DNA from: Glycine soja
Taxonomy: Eukaryota; Streptophyta; Magnoliopsida; Fabales; Fabaceae
NCBI RefSeq assembly: GCF_004193775.1
Contig: NW_021143948.1
Location: 1-64,000 of the forward strand
Reading direction: 5' to 3'
DNA: 64,000 nucleotides
Of this stretch, positions 13,321 to 25,984 are shown piece by piece; the first letter of the stretch is position 1; every line of letters starts with the position of its first letter. Position numbers and translations under genes: made by a program. Below the pieces are notes generated by a model. That model was not told where the DNA came from and did no database searches. It was given only the letters and a program-made list of their open reading frames with translations.

Positions 13321-13639
13321 CTCGAGAGCTTCCGTTGTTCAATTTCGGGAGTCTCGATATACTATGCTCCTGAATCGGACCTCCGATTGAAAAGCAATGA
13401 CTATTTGAATTTCTCGAGAGCTTACGTTGTTCAATTCCGAGCGTCTCGATATATTATGCGCCTGAATTGGACCTCCTAGTAAAAAGTTATGGCCGTTTGA
13501 ATTTCTCGAGAGCTTCCGTTGTTCAATTTCTAGTGTCTCGATATAGTATGCGCCTGAATCGGACATCCGAGTGAAAAGTTATGACCATTTGAATTTCTCG
13601 AGAGCTTCAATTTTTCAATTTCGAGCATCTCCATATGTG

Positions 13640-16600
13640 ATGCACCTGCATCGGAACTCCGAGTTAAAAGTTATGACCATTTGACTTTCTCGAGAGCTTC
13701 CGTTGTTCAATTTCGAACGTCTCGATATATTATGTGCCTGAATCTGCCCTCTGAGTGAAAAGTTATGAACATTTGAATTTGTCGAGAGCTTCCGTTGTTC
13801 AATTTCGGGTGTGTTGATATAATATGCCCCTGAATCAGACCTCCAAGTGAAAAGTTATGACAAATTGAATTTCTAAAGTTCTTCCATTGTTCAATTTCAA
13901 GCATCTCCATATGTGATGCGCCTGCATCGGAACTCCGAGTTAAAAGTTATGGCCATTTGAATTTCTCGAGAGCTTCCGTTGTTCAATTCCGAGCGTCTCT
14001 ATATGTGATACGCCAGAATCGGACCTTCGAGTGAAAATTTATGATCATTTGAATTTATCGAGAGTTTCCGTTGTTGAATTTCGAGCATCTCTATATGTGA
14101 TGCGCCTGCATCAAACTTCCGAGTGAAAAGTTATGACCATTTGAATTTCTCGAGAGCTTCCGTTGTTCAATTTCGGGCGTCTCGATATATTATGCCCCTG
14201 AATCGGACCTCCGAGTGAAAAGTTATGACCATTTGAATTTCTCAAGATCTTCCATATTCAATTTCGAGCATCTAGATATATTATGCGCTCAAATCGGACC
14301 TCCCAGTCAAAAGTTATGACCTTTTGAATTTCTCGAGAACTTCAGTTGTTAAATTTCGAGCGTCTCTATATGTGATGCGCCTGAATCGGACCTCCGATTG
14401 AAAAGTAATGACCATTTGAATTTCTCGAGAGGTTCCGTTGCTCAATTTCGAGGGTGTTGATATATTATGCGCTTGAATTGAACCTCCGAGTGAAAAGTTA
14501 TGAACATTTGAATTTCTGATGAGCTTCCGTTGTTCAATTTCGAGCGTCTCATTATATTATGCGCCTGAATCGGACCTCCAAGTGAAAAGTTATGATCATT
14601 TGAATTTCATGAGAGCTTCCGTTGTTCAATTTCGAGCGTCTCGATATATTATGCGCCTGAATCTGACCTCCGTGTGAAAAGTTATGACCATTTGAATTTC
14701 CCGAGAGCTTATGTTGTTCAATTCCTAGCGTTTCCATATGTGATGCGCCTGCATCGGAACTCCGAGTTAAAAGTTATGGCCATTTGAATTTCTCGAGAGC
14801 TTCCGTTGTTCAATTCCGAGCTTCTCTATATGTGATACGCCTGAATCGGACCTTCGAGTGAAAACTTATGACCATTTGAATTTCTCGAGAGTTTCCGTTG
14901 TTGAATTTCGAGCATCTGTATATGTGATGCGCCTGCATCAGACTTCCGAGTGAAAAGTTATGACCATTTGAATTTCTCGAGAGCTTCCGTTGTTCAATTT
15001 CGGGCGTCTCGATATATTATGCCCCCGAATCGGACCTCCGAGTGAAAAGTTATGATCATTTGAATTTCTCGAGAGCTTCTGTTGTTTAATTTCGAGCTTC
15101 TCTATATGTGATGCGCTTGAATCGGACCTCCGTGTTAAAAGTTATCACCATTTGAATTTCTCGAGAGCTTCCGTTGCTCAATTTCGAGCATCTCTATATT
15201 GGATGCGCCTGCATCGGACCTCCGAGAGAAAGTTTACGACCATTTGAATTTCTCGAGAGCTTCCGTTGTTCAATTTCGAGCATCTCTATATGTGATGCAC
15301 CTGCATCAGACCTCCGAGTTAAAAGTTATGACCATTTGAATTTCACGAGAGCTTCCGTTGTTCAATTTCGAGGGTCTCAATATATTATGCGCCTGAATCG
15401 GACCTCCGAGTGAAAAGTTATGACCAATTGAATTTCTCAAGATCTTCCATTGTTCAATTTCAAGCATCTCGATATATTATGCGCCTGAATCAGACCTCCC
15501 AGTTAACAGTTATGACCATTTAAATTTCTCGAGAGTTTCCGTTGTTCAATTTCGAGCACCTCTATATGTGATGCGCCTGAATCGGACCTCAGATTGAAAA
15601 GTAATGACCATTTGAATTTCTTGAGGGCTTCCGTTGCTCAATTACTAGGGTCTCGATATATTATGCGCCTGAATCGGACCTCCGAGTGAAAAGTTATGAC
15701 CATTTGAATTTCTGGAGAGCTTCCGTTGTTCAATTTCGAGCATCTCTATATGTGATGCGCCTGCATCGGACCTCCGAGTTTAAAGTTATGAATATTTGCA
15801 TTTCACGAGAGCTTCCGTTATTCAATTTCGAGCGTCTCGATATATTATGCGCCTCAATCTGACCTCCGTGTTAAAAGTTATGACCATTTGAATTTCTCGA
15901 GAGCTTACGTTGTTCAATTCCGAGCGTCTCTATATGTGATGCGCCTGAATCGGACCTCCGATTGAAAAGTAATGACCATTTGAATTTCTAGAGAGCTTCC
16001 ATTGCTCAATTTCGAGGGTCTCGATATATTATGCGCTTGAATCGAACCTTTGAGTGAAAAGTTATGAACATTTGAATTTCTGAAGAGCTTCCGTTGTTCA
16101 ATTTCGAGCGTCTCATTATATTATGCGCCTGAATCGGACCTCCGAGTTAAAAGTTATGATAATTTGAATTTCACGAGAGCTTCCGTTGTTCAATTTCGAG
16201 CGTCTCGATATATTATGCGCCTGAATCTGACCTCCGTGTGAAAAGTTATGACCATTTTAATTTCACGAGAGCTTACGTTGTTCAATTCCGAGCGTCTCTA
16301 TATGTGATGCGCCTGAATCGGACCTCCGATTGAAAAGTTATGACAATTTGAATTTCTCTAGAGCTTCAATTGTTCAATTTTGAGTGTCTCGATATATTAT
16401 GCTCCTGAATCGGACCTCCCAGTCAAAAGTTATGACCATTTGAATTTCTCGAGAGCTTCAGTTGTTCAATTTCGAGAATCTCCATATGTGATGCGCCTGC
16501 ATCGGAACTCCGAGTTAAAAGTTATGACCATTTAAATTTCTCGAGAGCTTCTGTTGTTCAATTTCGAGCGTCTCGATATATTATGCGCCTGAATCTGACC

Positions 16601-16770
16601 TCCGAGTGAAAAATCATGACCATTTGAATTTCTTGAGAGCTTCCGTTGTTCAATTTCGGGCGTCTCGATATATTATGCCCCTGAATCAGACCTCCGAGTG
16701 AAAAGTTATGACCATTTGAATTTCTCAAGATCTTCCATATTCAATTTCGAGCATCTCGATATATTTTGCG
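13640..16770 (+). repeat. ~3.1-kb superblock, copy 1
   Basis: This block corresponds to 18,513-21,735. Offsets step through 4873, 4781 and 4965 bp, showing one monomer missing from copy 2 near 19,345 and about two extra monomers at 19,513-19,697. Diagnostic shared units include GTGTCTTGATATAATATG, the ATATTGGATGCG unit (15,197 and 20,162) and GAATATTTGCATTTC. Bases 15,078-15,910 also have a third copy at 23,995-24,830. Confidence 0.85.
16648..16738 (+). repeat. Exemplar 91-bp monomer
   Basis: This unit ends CAAGATCTTCCAT and runs into ATTCAATTTCGAGCATC, one base short of the usual CTTCCGTTGTTCAA. The same one-base-short junction recurs at about 6,345, 8,190, 9,565, 12,232, 13,250, 14,255, 19,130, 21,705, 22,255, 23,265, 27,858, 28,228, 29,150, 29,970 and 32,085. 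It is therefore an inherited marker. It is one reason the array drifts about -21 bp from a strict 92-bp register by 35 kb. Confidence 0.85.
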
Positions 16771-17660
16771 CCTGAATAGGACATCGTAGTCAAAAGTTAT
16801 GACCTTTTGAATTTCTCGAGAGCTTCTGTTGTTTAATTTCGAGCGTCTCTATATGTGATGCGCCTGAATCGGACCTCCGATTGAAAAGCAATGACTATTT
16901 GAATTTCTTGAGAGCTTCCGTTGTTCAATTTCGGGCGTCTCGATATGTGATGCGCCTGAATCTGACCTCCGATTGAAAAGTAATGACCATTTGAATTTCT
17001 CGAGAGCTTCCATTGCTCAATTCCGAGGGTCTCGATATATTATGCGCTTGAATCGAACCTTTGAGTGAAAAGTTATGAACATTTGAATTTCTGAAGAGCT
17101 TCCGTTGTTCAATTTCGAGCGTCTCATTATATTGTGCGCCTGAATCGGACCTCCGAGTGAAAAGTAATGACCATTTGAATTTCTCGAGAACTTCCGTTGT
17201 TCAATTTCGGGCGTCTCGATATATTATGCGCCTGAATCTGACCTCCGAGTGAAAAGTTATGACCATTTGAATTGCTCTAGAGCTTCCGATGTTCAATTTC
17301 GAGCATCTCGATATATTATGCGCCTGAATCGGACCTCCGAGTAAAAAGTTATGACCGTTTGAATTTCTCGAGAGCTTCCGTTGTTCAATTTCTAGTGTCT
17401 CGATATAGTATGCGCCTGAATCGGACATCCGAGTTAAAAGTTATGACCATTTGAATTTCTCGAGAGCTTCAGTTTTTCAATTTCGAGCATCTCCATATGT
17501 GATGCACCTGCATCGGAACTCCGAGTTAAGAGTTATGACCATTTGAATTTCTCGAGAGCTTCCGTTGTTCAATTTCGAGCGTCTCATTATATTATGCGCC
17601 TGAATCGGACCTCCGAGTGAAAAGTAATGACCATTTGAATTTCTCGAGAGCTTCCGTGTT
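16771..17660 (+). repeat. Link between superblock copies
   Basis: These mixed class A and B units separate the two superblock copies and have no counterpart after copy 2. Bases 17,201-17,500 resemble 13,339-13,640 at an offset of 3862 bp (GTCTCGATATAGTATG unit and GACATCCGAG). One unit at 17,655 has CTTCCGTGTTCAA, a one-base loss absent from its duplicate. Confidence 0.7.
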
Positions 17661-18540
17661 CAATTTCGGGCGTCTCGATATATTATGCGCGTGAATCGCA
17701 TCTCCGAGTGAAAAGTTATGACCATTTGAATTTCTGGAGAGCTTCCGTTGTTCAATTTCGAGCATCTCGATATATTATGCGCCTGAATCGGACCTCCGAG
17801 TGAAAAGTGATGACCATTTGAATTGCTCAAGAGCTTCCGATGTTCAATTTCGAGCATCTCGATATATTATGCGCCTGAATCGGACCTCCGAGTAAAAAGT
17901 TATGACCGTTTGAATTTCTCGAGAGCTTCCGTTGTTCAATTTCTAGTGTCTCGATATAGTATGTGCCTGAATCGGACATCCGAGTGAAAAGCTATGACCA
18001 TTTGAATTTCTCGAGAGCTTCAGTTGTTCAATTTCGAGCATCTCCATATGTGATGCACCTGCATCGGAACTCCGAGTTAAAAGTAATGACCATTTGAATT
18101 TCTCGAGAGCTTCCGTTGTTCAATTTCGGGCGTCTCGATATATTATGCGCGTGAATCGCATCTCCGAGTGAAAAGTTATGACCATTTGAATTTCTGGAGA
18201 GCTTCCGTTGTTCAATTTCGAGCATCTCGATATATTATGCGCCTGAATCGGACCTCCGAGTGAAAAGTTATGACCATTTGAATTGCTCAAGAGCTTCCGA
18301 TGTTCAATTTCGAGCATCTCGATATATTATGCGCCTGAATCGGACCTCCGAGTAAAAAGTTATGACCGTTTGAATTTCTCGAGAGCTTCCGTTGTTCAAT
18401 TTCTAGTGTCTCGATATAGTATGTGCCTGAATCGGACATCCGAGTGAAAAGCTATGACCATTTGAATTTCTCGAGAGCTTCAGTTGTTCAATTTCGAGCA
18501 TCTCCATATGTGATGCACCTGCATCGGAACTCCGAGTTAA
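17661..18540 (+). repeat. 5-monomer tandem duplication (460 bp)
   Basis: Bases 17,661-18,078 recur at 18,121-18,538, offset exactly 5 x 92. The copies are almost identical; I noted AAAAGTGATGACC (17,811) against AAAAGTTATGACC (18,271). Markers are GCGCGTGAATCGCATC, GATGTTCAATTTCGAGCATC and GCTATGACC. It is a recent, small unequal exchange just upstream of superblock copy 2. Confidence 0.9.
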
Positions 18541-21500
18541 AAGTTATGACCATTTGACTTTCTCGAGAGCTTCCGTTGTTCAATTTCGAGCGTCTCGATA
18601 TATTATGTGCCTGAATCTAATCTCTGAGTGAAAAGTTATGAACATTTGAATTTCTCGAGAGCTTCCGTTGTTCAATTTCGGGTGTCTTGATATAATATGC
18701 GCCTGAATCAGACCTCCAAGTGAAAAGTTATGACAAATTGAATTTCTAAAGTTCTTCCATTGTTCAATTTCAAGCATCTCCAAATGTGATGCGCCTGCAT
18801 CGGAACTCCGAGTTAAAAGTTATGGCCATTTGAATTTCTCGAGAGCTTCCGTTGTTCAATTCCGAGCGTCTCTATATGTGATACGCCTGAATCGGACCTT
18901 CGAGTGAAAATTTATGACCATTTGAATTTCTCGAGAGTTTCCGTTGTTGAATTTCGAGCATCTCTATATGTGATGCGCCTGCATCAGACTTCCGAGTGAA
19001 AAGTTATGACCATTTGAATTTCTCGAGAGCTTCCGTAGTTCAATTTCGGGCGTCTCGATATATTATGCCCCTGAATCGGACTTCCGAGTGAAAAGTTATG
19101 ACCATTTGAATTTCTCAAGATCTTCCATATTCAATTTCGAGCATCTAGATATATTATGCGCTCGAATCGGACCTCCCAGTCAAAAGTTATGACCTATTGA
19201 ATATCTCGAGAGCTTAAGTTGTTAAATTTCGAGCGTCTCTATATGTGATGCGCCTGAATCGGACCTCCGATTGAAAAGTAATGACCATTTGAATTTCTCG
19301 AGAGCTTTCATTGCTCAATTTCGAGGGTCTCGATATATTATTCGCTTGAATCGAACCTCCAAGTGAAAAGTTATGATCATTTGAATTTCACGAGAGCTTC
19401 CGTTGTTCAATTTCGAGCGTCTCGATATATTATGCGCCTGAATCTGACCTCCGTGTGAAAAGTTATGACCATTTGAATTTCCCGAGAGCTTACGTTTTTC
19501 AATTCCTAGCGTTTCCATATGTGATGCGCCTGCATCGGAACTCCGAGTTAAAAGTTATGACCATTTGAATTTCTCGACAGCTTCCGTTGTTCAATTTTGG
19601 GTATCTTGATATAATATGCGCCTGAATCAGACCTCCGAGTGAAAAGTTATGACGAATTGAATTTCTAAAGTTCTTCCATTGTTCAATTTCAAGCACCTCC
19701 ATATGTGATGCGCCTGCATCGGAACTCCGAGTTAAAAGTTATGGCCATTTGAATTTCTCGAGAGCTTCTGTTGTTCAATTCCGAGCGACTCTATATGTGA
19801 TACGCCTGAATCGGACCTTCGAGTGAAAATTTATGACCATTTGAATTTCTCGAGAGTTTCCGTTGTTGAATTTCGAGCATCTCTATATGTGATGCGCCTG
19901 CATCAGACTTCCGAGTGAAAAGTTATGACCCTTTGAATTTCTCGAGAGCTTCCGTTGTTCAATTTCGGGCGTCTCGATATATTATGCCCCTGAATCGGAC
20001 CTCCGAGTGAAAAGTTATGACCATTTGAATTTCTCGAGAGCTTCTGTTGTTTAATTTCGAGCTTCTATATATGTGATGCGCTTGAATTGGACCTCCGTGT
20101 TAAAAGTTATCACCCTTTGAATTTCTCGAGAGCTTCCGTTGCTCAATTTCGAGCATCTCTATATTGGATGCGCCTGCATCGGACCTCCGAGAGAAAATTT
20201 ACGACCATTTGAATTTCTCGAGAGCTTCCGTTATTCAATTTCGAGCATCTCTATATGTGATGCACCTGCATCAGACCTCCGAGTTAAAAGTTATGACCAT
20301 TTGAATTTCACGAGATCTTCCGTTGTTCAATTTCGAGGGTCTCAATATATTATGCGCCTGAATCGGACCTACGAGTGAAAAGTTATGACCAATTGAATTT
20401 CTCAAGATCTTCCATTGTTCAATTTCAAGCATCTCGATATATTATGCGCCTGAATCAGACCTCCCAGTTAACAGTTATGACCATTTGAATTTCTCGAGAG
20501 CTTCCGTTATTCAATTTCGAGCATCTATATATGTGATGCGCCTGAATCAGACCTCCGATTGAAAAGTAATGACCATTTGAATTTCTTGAGAGCTTCCGTT
20601 GCTGAATTACTAGGGTCTCGATATATTATGCGCCTGAATCGGACCTCCGAGTGAAAAGTTATGACCATTTGAATTTCTGGAGAGCTTCCGTTGTTCAATT
20701 TCGAGCATCTCTATATGTGATGCGCCTGCATCGGACCTCCGAGTTTAAAGTTATGAATATTTGCATTTCACGAGAGCTTCCGTTATTCAATTTCGAGCGT
20801 CTCGATATATTATGCGCCTCAATCTGACCTCCGTGTTAAAAGTTATGACCATTTGAATTTCTCGAGAGCTTACGTTGTTCAATTCCGAGCGTCTCTATAT
20901 GTGATGCGCCTGAATCGGACCTCCGATTGAAAAGTAATGACCATTTGAATTTCTCGAGAGCTTCCATTGCTCAATTTCAAGGGTCTCGATATATTATGCG
21001 CTTGAATCGAACCTTTGAGTGAAAAGTTATGAACATTTGAATTTCTGAAGAGCTTCCGTTGTTCAATTTCGAGCGTCTCATTATATTATGCGCCTGAATC
21101 GGACCTCCGAGTTAAAAGTTATGATCATTTGAATTTCACGAGAGCTTCCGTTGTTCAATTTCGAGCGTCTCGATATATTATGCGCCTGAATCTGACCTCC
21201 GTGTGAAAAGTTATGACCATTTTAATTTCTCGAGAGCTTACGTTGTTCAATTCCGAGCGTCTCTATATGTGATGCGCCTGAATCGGACCTCCGATTGAAA
21301 AGTTATGACAATTTGAATTTCTCTAGAGCTTCAATTGTTCAATTTTGAGTGTCTCGATATATTATGCGCCTGAATCGGACCTCCCAGTCAAAAGTTATGA
21401 CCATTTGAATTTCTCGAGAGCTTAAGTTGTTCAATTTCGAGAATCTCCATATGTGATGCGCCTGCATCGGAACTCCGAGTTAAAAGTTATGACCATTTGA

Positions 21501-21735
21501 ATTTCTCGAGAGCTTCTGTTGTTCAATTTCGAGCGTCTCGATATATTATGCGCCTGAATCTGACATCCGAGTGAAAAATTATGACCATTTGAATTTCTTG
21601 AGAGCTTCCGTTGTTCAATTTCGGGCGTCTCGATATATTATGCCCGTGAATCAGACCTCCGAGTGAAAAGTTATGAACATTTGAATTTCTCAAGATCTTC
21701 CATATTCAATTTCGAGCATCTCGATATATTATGCG
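18513..21735 (+). repeat. ~3.1-kb superblock, copy 2
   Basis: Second copy of the block at 13,640-16,770. Near 19,345 the unit is a hybrid: its start matches the unit at 14,450 and its end the unit at 14,570, as expected from a one-monomer deletion. Bases 19,513-19,697 are a two-monomer addition carrying GTATCTTGATATAATATG. The block ends near 21,735, where GCATCTCGATATATTATG is followed by material resembling the next 11-mer. Confidence 0.85.
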
Positions 21736-21780
21736 CCTGAATCTGACCTCCGTGTGAAAAGTTATGACCATTTGAATTTC

Positions 21781-23830
21781 CCGAGAGCTTACGTTGTTCA
21801 ATTCCTAGCGTTTCCATATGTGATGCGCCTGCATCGGAACTCCGAGTTAAAAGTAATGACCATTTGAATTTCTCGAGAGCTTCCGTTGTTCAATTTCGGG
21901 TGTCTTGATATAATATGCGCCTGAATCAGACCTCCGAGTGAAAAGTTATGACGAATTGAATTTCTAAAGTTCTTCCATTGTTCAATTTCAAGCATCTCCA
22001 TATGTGATGCGCCTGCATCGGAACTCCGAGTTAAAAGTTATGGCCATTTGAATTTCTCGAGAGCTTCCGTTGTTCAATTCCGAGCGTCTCTATATGTGAT
22101 ACGCCTGAATCGGACCTTCGAGTGAAAATTTATGACCATTTGAATTTCTCGAGAGCTTCCGTTGTTCAATTTTGGCGTCTCGATATATTATGCCTCTGAA
22201 TCGGACCTCCGAGTGAAAAGTTATGACCATTTGATTTTCTCAAGATCTTCCATATTCAATTTCGAGCATCTAGATATATTATGCGCTCGAATCGGACCTC
22301 CCAGTCAAAAGTTATGACCTATTGAATATCTCGAGAGCTTCAGTTGTTAAATTTCGAGCGTCTCTATATGTGATGCGCCTGAATCGGACCTCCGATTGAA
22401 AAGTAATGACCATTTGAATTTCTCGAGAGCTTCCATTGCTCAATTTCGAGGGTCTCGATATATAATTCGCTTGAATCGAACCTCCGAGTGAAAAATTATG
22501 AACATTTGAATTTCTGATGAGCTTCCGTAGTTCAATTTCGAGCGTCTCATTATATTATGCGCCTGAATCGGACCTCCAAGTGAAAAGTTATGATCATTTG
22601 AATTTCACGAGAGCTTCCGTTGTTCAATTTCGAGCGTCTCGATATATTATGCGCCTGAATCTGACCTCCGTGTGAAAAGTTATGACCATTTGAATTTCCC
22701 GAGAGCTTACGTCGTTCAATTCCTAGCGTTTCCATATGTGATGCGCCTGCATCGGAACTCCGAGTTAAAAGTTATGACCATCTGAATTTCTCGAGAGCTT
22801 CCGTTGTTCAATTTCGGGTGTCTTGATATAATATGCGTCTGAATCAGACCTCCGAGTCAAAAGTTATGACGAATTGAATTTCTAAAGTTCTTCCATTGTT
22901 CAATTTCAAGCATCTCCATATGTGATGCGCCTGCATCGGAACTCCGAGTTAAAAGTTATGGCCATTTGAATTTCTCGAGAGCTTCCGTTGTTCAATTCCG
23001 AGCGTCTCTATATGTGATACGCCTGAATCGGACCTTCGAGTGAAAATTTATGACCATTTGAATTTCTCGAGAGTTTCCGTTGTTGAATTTCGAGCATCTC
23101 TATATGTGATGCGCCTGCATCAGACTTCCGAGTGAAAAGTTATGACCATTTGAATTTCTCGAGAGCTTCCGTTGTTCAATTTTGGCATCTCGATATATTA
23201 TGCCTCTGAATCGGACCTCCGAGTGAAAAGTTATGACCATTTGATTTTCTCAAGATCTTCCATATTCAATTTCGAGCATCTAGATATATTATGCGCTCGA
23301 ATCGGACCTCCCAGTCAAAAGTTATGACCTATTGAATATCTCGAGAGCTTCAGTTGTTAAATTTCGAGCGTCTCTATATGTGATGCGCCTGAATCGGACC
23401 TCCAATTGAAAAGTAATGACCATTTGAATTTCTCGAGAGCTTCCATTGCTCAATTTCGAGGGTCTCGATATATTATTCGCTTGAATCGAACCTCCGAGTG
23501 AAAAATTATGAACATTTGAATTTCGGATGAGCTTCCGTAGTTCAATTTCGAGCGTCTCATTATATTATGCGCCTGAACCGGACCTCCAAGTGAAAAGTTA
23601 TGATCATTTGAATTTCACGAGAGCTTCCGTTGTTCAATTTCGAGCGTCTCGATATATTATGCGCCTGAATCTGACCTCCGTGTGAAAAGTTATGACCATT
23701 TGAATTTCCCGAGAGCTTACGTTGTTCAATTCCTAGCGTTTCCATACGTGATGCGCCTGCATCGGAACTCCGAGTTAAAAGTTATGACCATCTGAATTTC
23801 TCGAGAGCTTCCGTTGTTCAATTTCGGGTG
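21781..23830 (+). repeat. 11-monomer higher-order repeat (1010 bp)
   Basis: Starts marked by the CCGAGAGCTTACGT unit fall at 21,781, 22,699 and 23,709. The first copy is 918 bp because it lacks one unit (GAGTTTCCGTTGTTGAATT...) that is present at about 23,070-23,160 in the second, 1010-bp copy. The third start runs only about 120 bp before diverging. Other shared markers are TTTTGGC(G/A)TCTCG, TTATGCCTCTG, CATCTAGATATATT and TATTATTCGC/TATAATTCGC. Confidence 0.88.
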
Positions 23831-23994
23831 TCTCGATATATTATGCGCCTGAATCTGACCTCCGAGTGAAAAGTTATGACCATTTCAATTTCTCGAGAGC
23901 TTCAGCTGTTCAATTTCAGGCGTCTCGATATATTATGCGCCTGAATCGGACCTCCGAGTGAAAAGTTATGACCATTTGAATTTCTCTAGAGCTT

Positions 23995-24830
23995 CTGTTG
24001 TTTAATTTCGAGCTTCTCTATATGTGATGCGCTTGAATCGGACCTCCGTGTTAAAAGTTATCACCATTTGAATTTCTCGAGAGCTTCCGTTGCTCAATTT
24101 CGAGCATCTCTATATTGGATGCGCCTGCATCGGACCTCCGAGAGAAAATTTACGACCATTTGAATTTCTCGAGAGCTTCCGTTGTTCAATTTCGAGCATC
24201 TCTATATGTGATGCACCTGCATCAGACCTCCGAGTTAAAAGTTATGACCATTTGAATTTCACTTGAGCTTCCGTTGTTCAATTTCGAGGGTCTCAATATA
24301 TTATGCGCCTGAATCGGACATCCGATTGAAAAGTTATGACCAATTGAATTTCTCAAGATCTTCCATTGTTCAATTTCAAGCATCTCGATATATTATGCGC
24401 CTGAATCAGACCTTCGAGTTAACAGTTATGACCATTTGAATTTCTCGAGAGCTTCCGTTGTTCAATTTCGAGCATCTCTTTATGTGATGCGCCTGAATCG
24501 GACCTCCGATTGAAAAGTAATGACCATTTGAATTTCTTGAGAGCTTCCGTTGCTCAATTACTAGGGTCTCGATATATTATGCGCCTGAATCGGACCTCCG
24601 AGTGAAAAGTTATGACCATTTGAATTTCTGGAGAGCTTCCGTTGTTCAATTTCGAGCATCTCTATATGTGATACGCCTGCATCGGACCTCCGAGTTTAAA
24701 GTTATGAATATTTGCATTTCACGAGAGCTTCCGTTATTCAATTTCGAGCGTCTCGATATATTATGCGCCTCAATCTGACCTCCGTGTTAAAAGTTTTGAC
24801 CATTTGAATTTCTCGAGAGCTTACGTTGTT
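23995..24830 (+). repeat. Third copy of the ATATTGGATGCG block
   Basis: This block matches 15,078-15,910 and 20,043-20,875. The anchor TATTGGAT is at 15,197, 20,162 and 24,113. Shared order: GAGCTTCTCTATATG unit, ATATTGGATGCG unit, GATGCACCTGCATCAGACC unit, GAGGGTCTCAATATATT unit, ATTACTAGGGTC unit, GAATATTTGCATTTC unit. A fourth, shorter relative is at about 25,650-25,900. Confidence 0.82.
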
Positions 24831-24890
24831 CAATTCCGAGAGTCTCTATATGTGATGCGCCTGAATCGGACCTCCGATTGAAAAGTTATG

Positions 24891-25560
24891 ACAATTTGAA
24901 TTTCTATAGAGCTTCAGTTGTTCAATTTTGAGTGTCTCGATATATTATGCGCCTGAATCGGACCTCCCAGTCAAAAGTTATGACCATTTGAATTTCTCTA
25001 GAGCTTCAGTTGTTCAATTTCGAGCATCTCCATATGTGATGCGCCTGCATCGGAACTCCGAGTTAAAAGTTATGACCATTTGAATTTCTCAAGAGCTTCT
25101 GTTGTTCAATTTCGAGCGTCTTGATATATTATGCGCCTGAATCTGACCTCCGAGTGAAAAGTTATGACCATTTAAATTTCTTGAGAGCTTCCGTTGTTCA
25201 ATTTCGGGCGTCTCGATATATTAAGCCCCTGAATCAGACCTCCGAGTGAAAAGTTATGACCATTTGAATTTCTCTAGAGCTTCAGTTGTTCAATTTTGAG
25301 TGTCTCGATATATTATGCGCCTGAATCGGACCTCCCTGTCAAAAGTTATGACCATTTGAATTTCTCTAGAGCTTCAGTTGTTCAATTTCGAGCATCTCCA
25401 TATGTGATGCGCCTGCATCGGAACTCCGAGTTAAAAGTTATGACCATTTGAATTTCTCGAGAGCTTTCGTTGTTCAATTTCGAGCGTGTCGATATATTAT
25501 GCGCCTGAATCTGACCTCCGAGTGAAAAGTTATGACCATTTCAATTTCTCGAGAGCTTCA
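24891..25560 (+). repeat. 4-monomer tandem duplication (368 bp)
   Basis: Bases around 24,891-25,110 recur 368 bp (4 x 92) downstream at about 25,259-25,480. Shared units are the GAGTGTCTCGATATATT unit with CCTCCC(A/T)GTC and the following class C unit ending GAGTTAAAAG. The T in CCTCCCTGTC is private to the second copy. Confidence 0.8.
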
Positions 25561-25984
25561 GTTGTTCAATTTCGGGCGTCTCGAAATATTATGCGCCTGA
25601 ATCGGACCTCCGAGTGAAAAGTTATGACCATTTGAATTTCTCGAGAGCTTCTGTTGTTTAATTTCGACCTTCTCTATATGTGATGCGCTTGAATCGGACC
25701 TCCGTGTTAAAAGTTATCACCATTTGAATTTCTCGAGAGCTTCCGTTGCTCAATTTCGAGCATCTCTATATTTGATGCGCCTGCATCGGACCTCCGAGAG
25801 AAAATTTATGACCATTTGAATTTCTCGAGAGCTTCCGTTGTTCAATTTCGAGCATCTCTATATGTGATGCACCTGCATCAGACCTCCGAGTTAAAAGTTA
25901 TGACCATTTGAATTTCACGAGAGCTTCCGTTGTTCAATTTCGAGTGTCTCGATATATTATGCGCCTGAATCGGACCTCTGAGTA

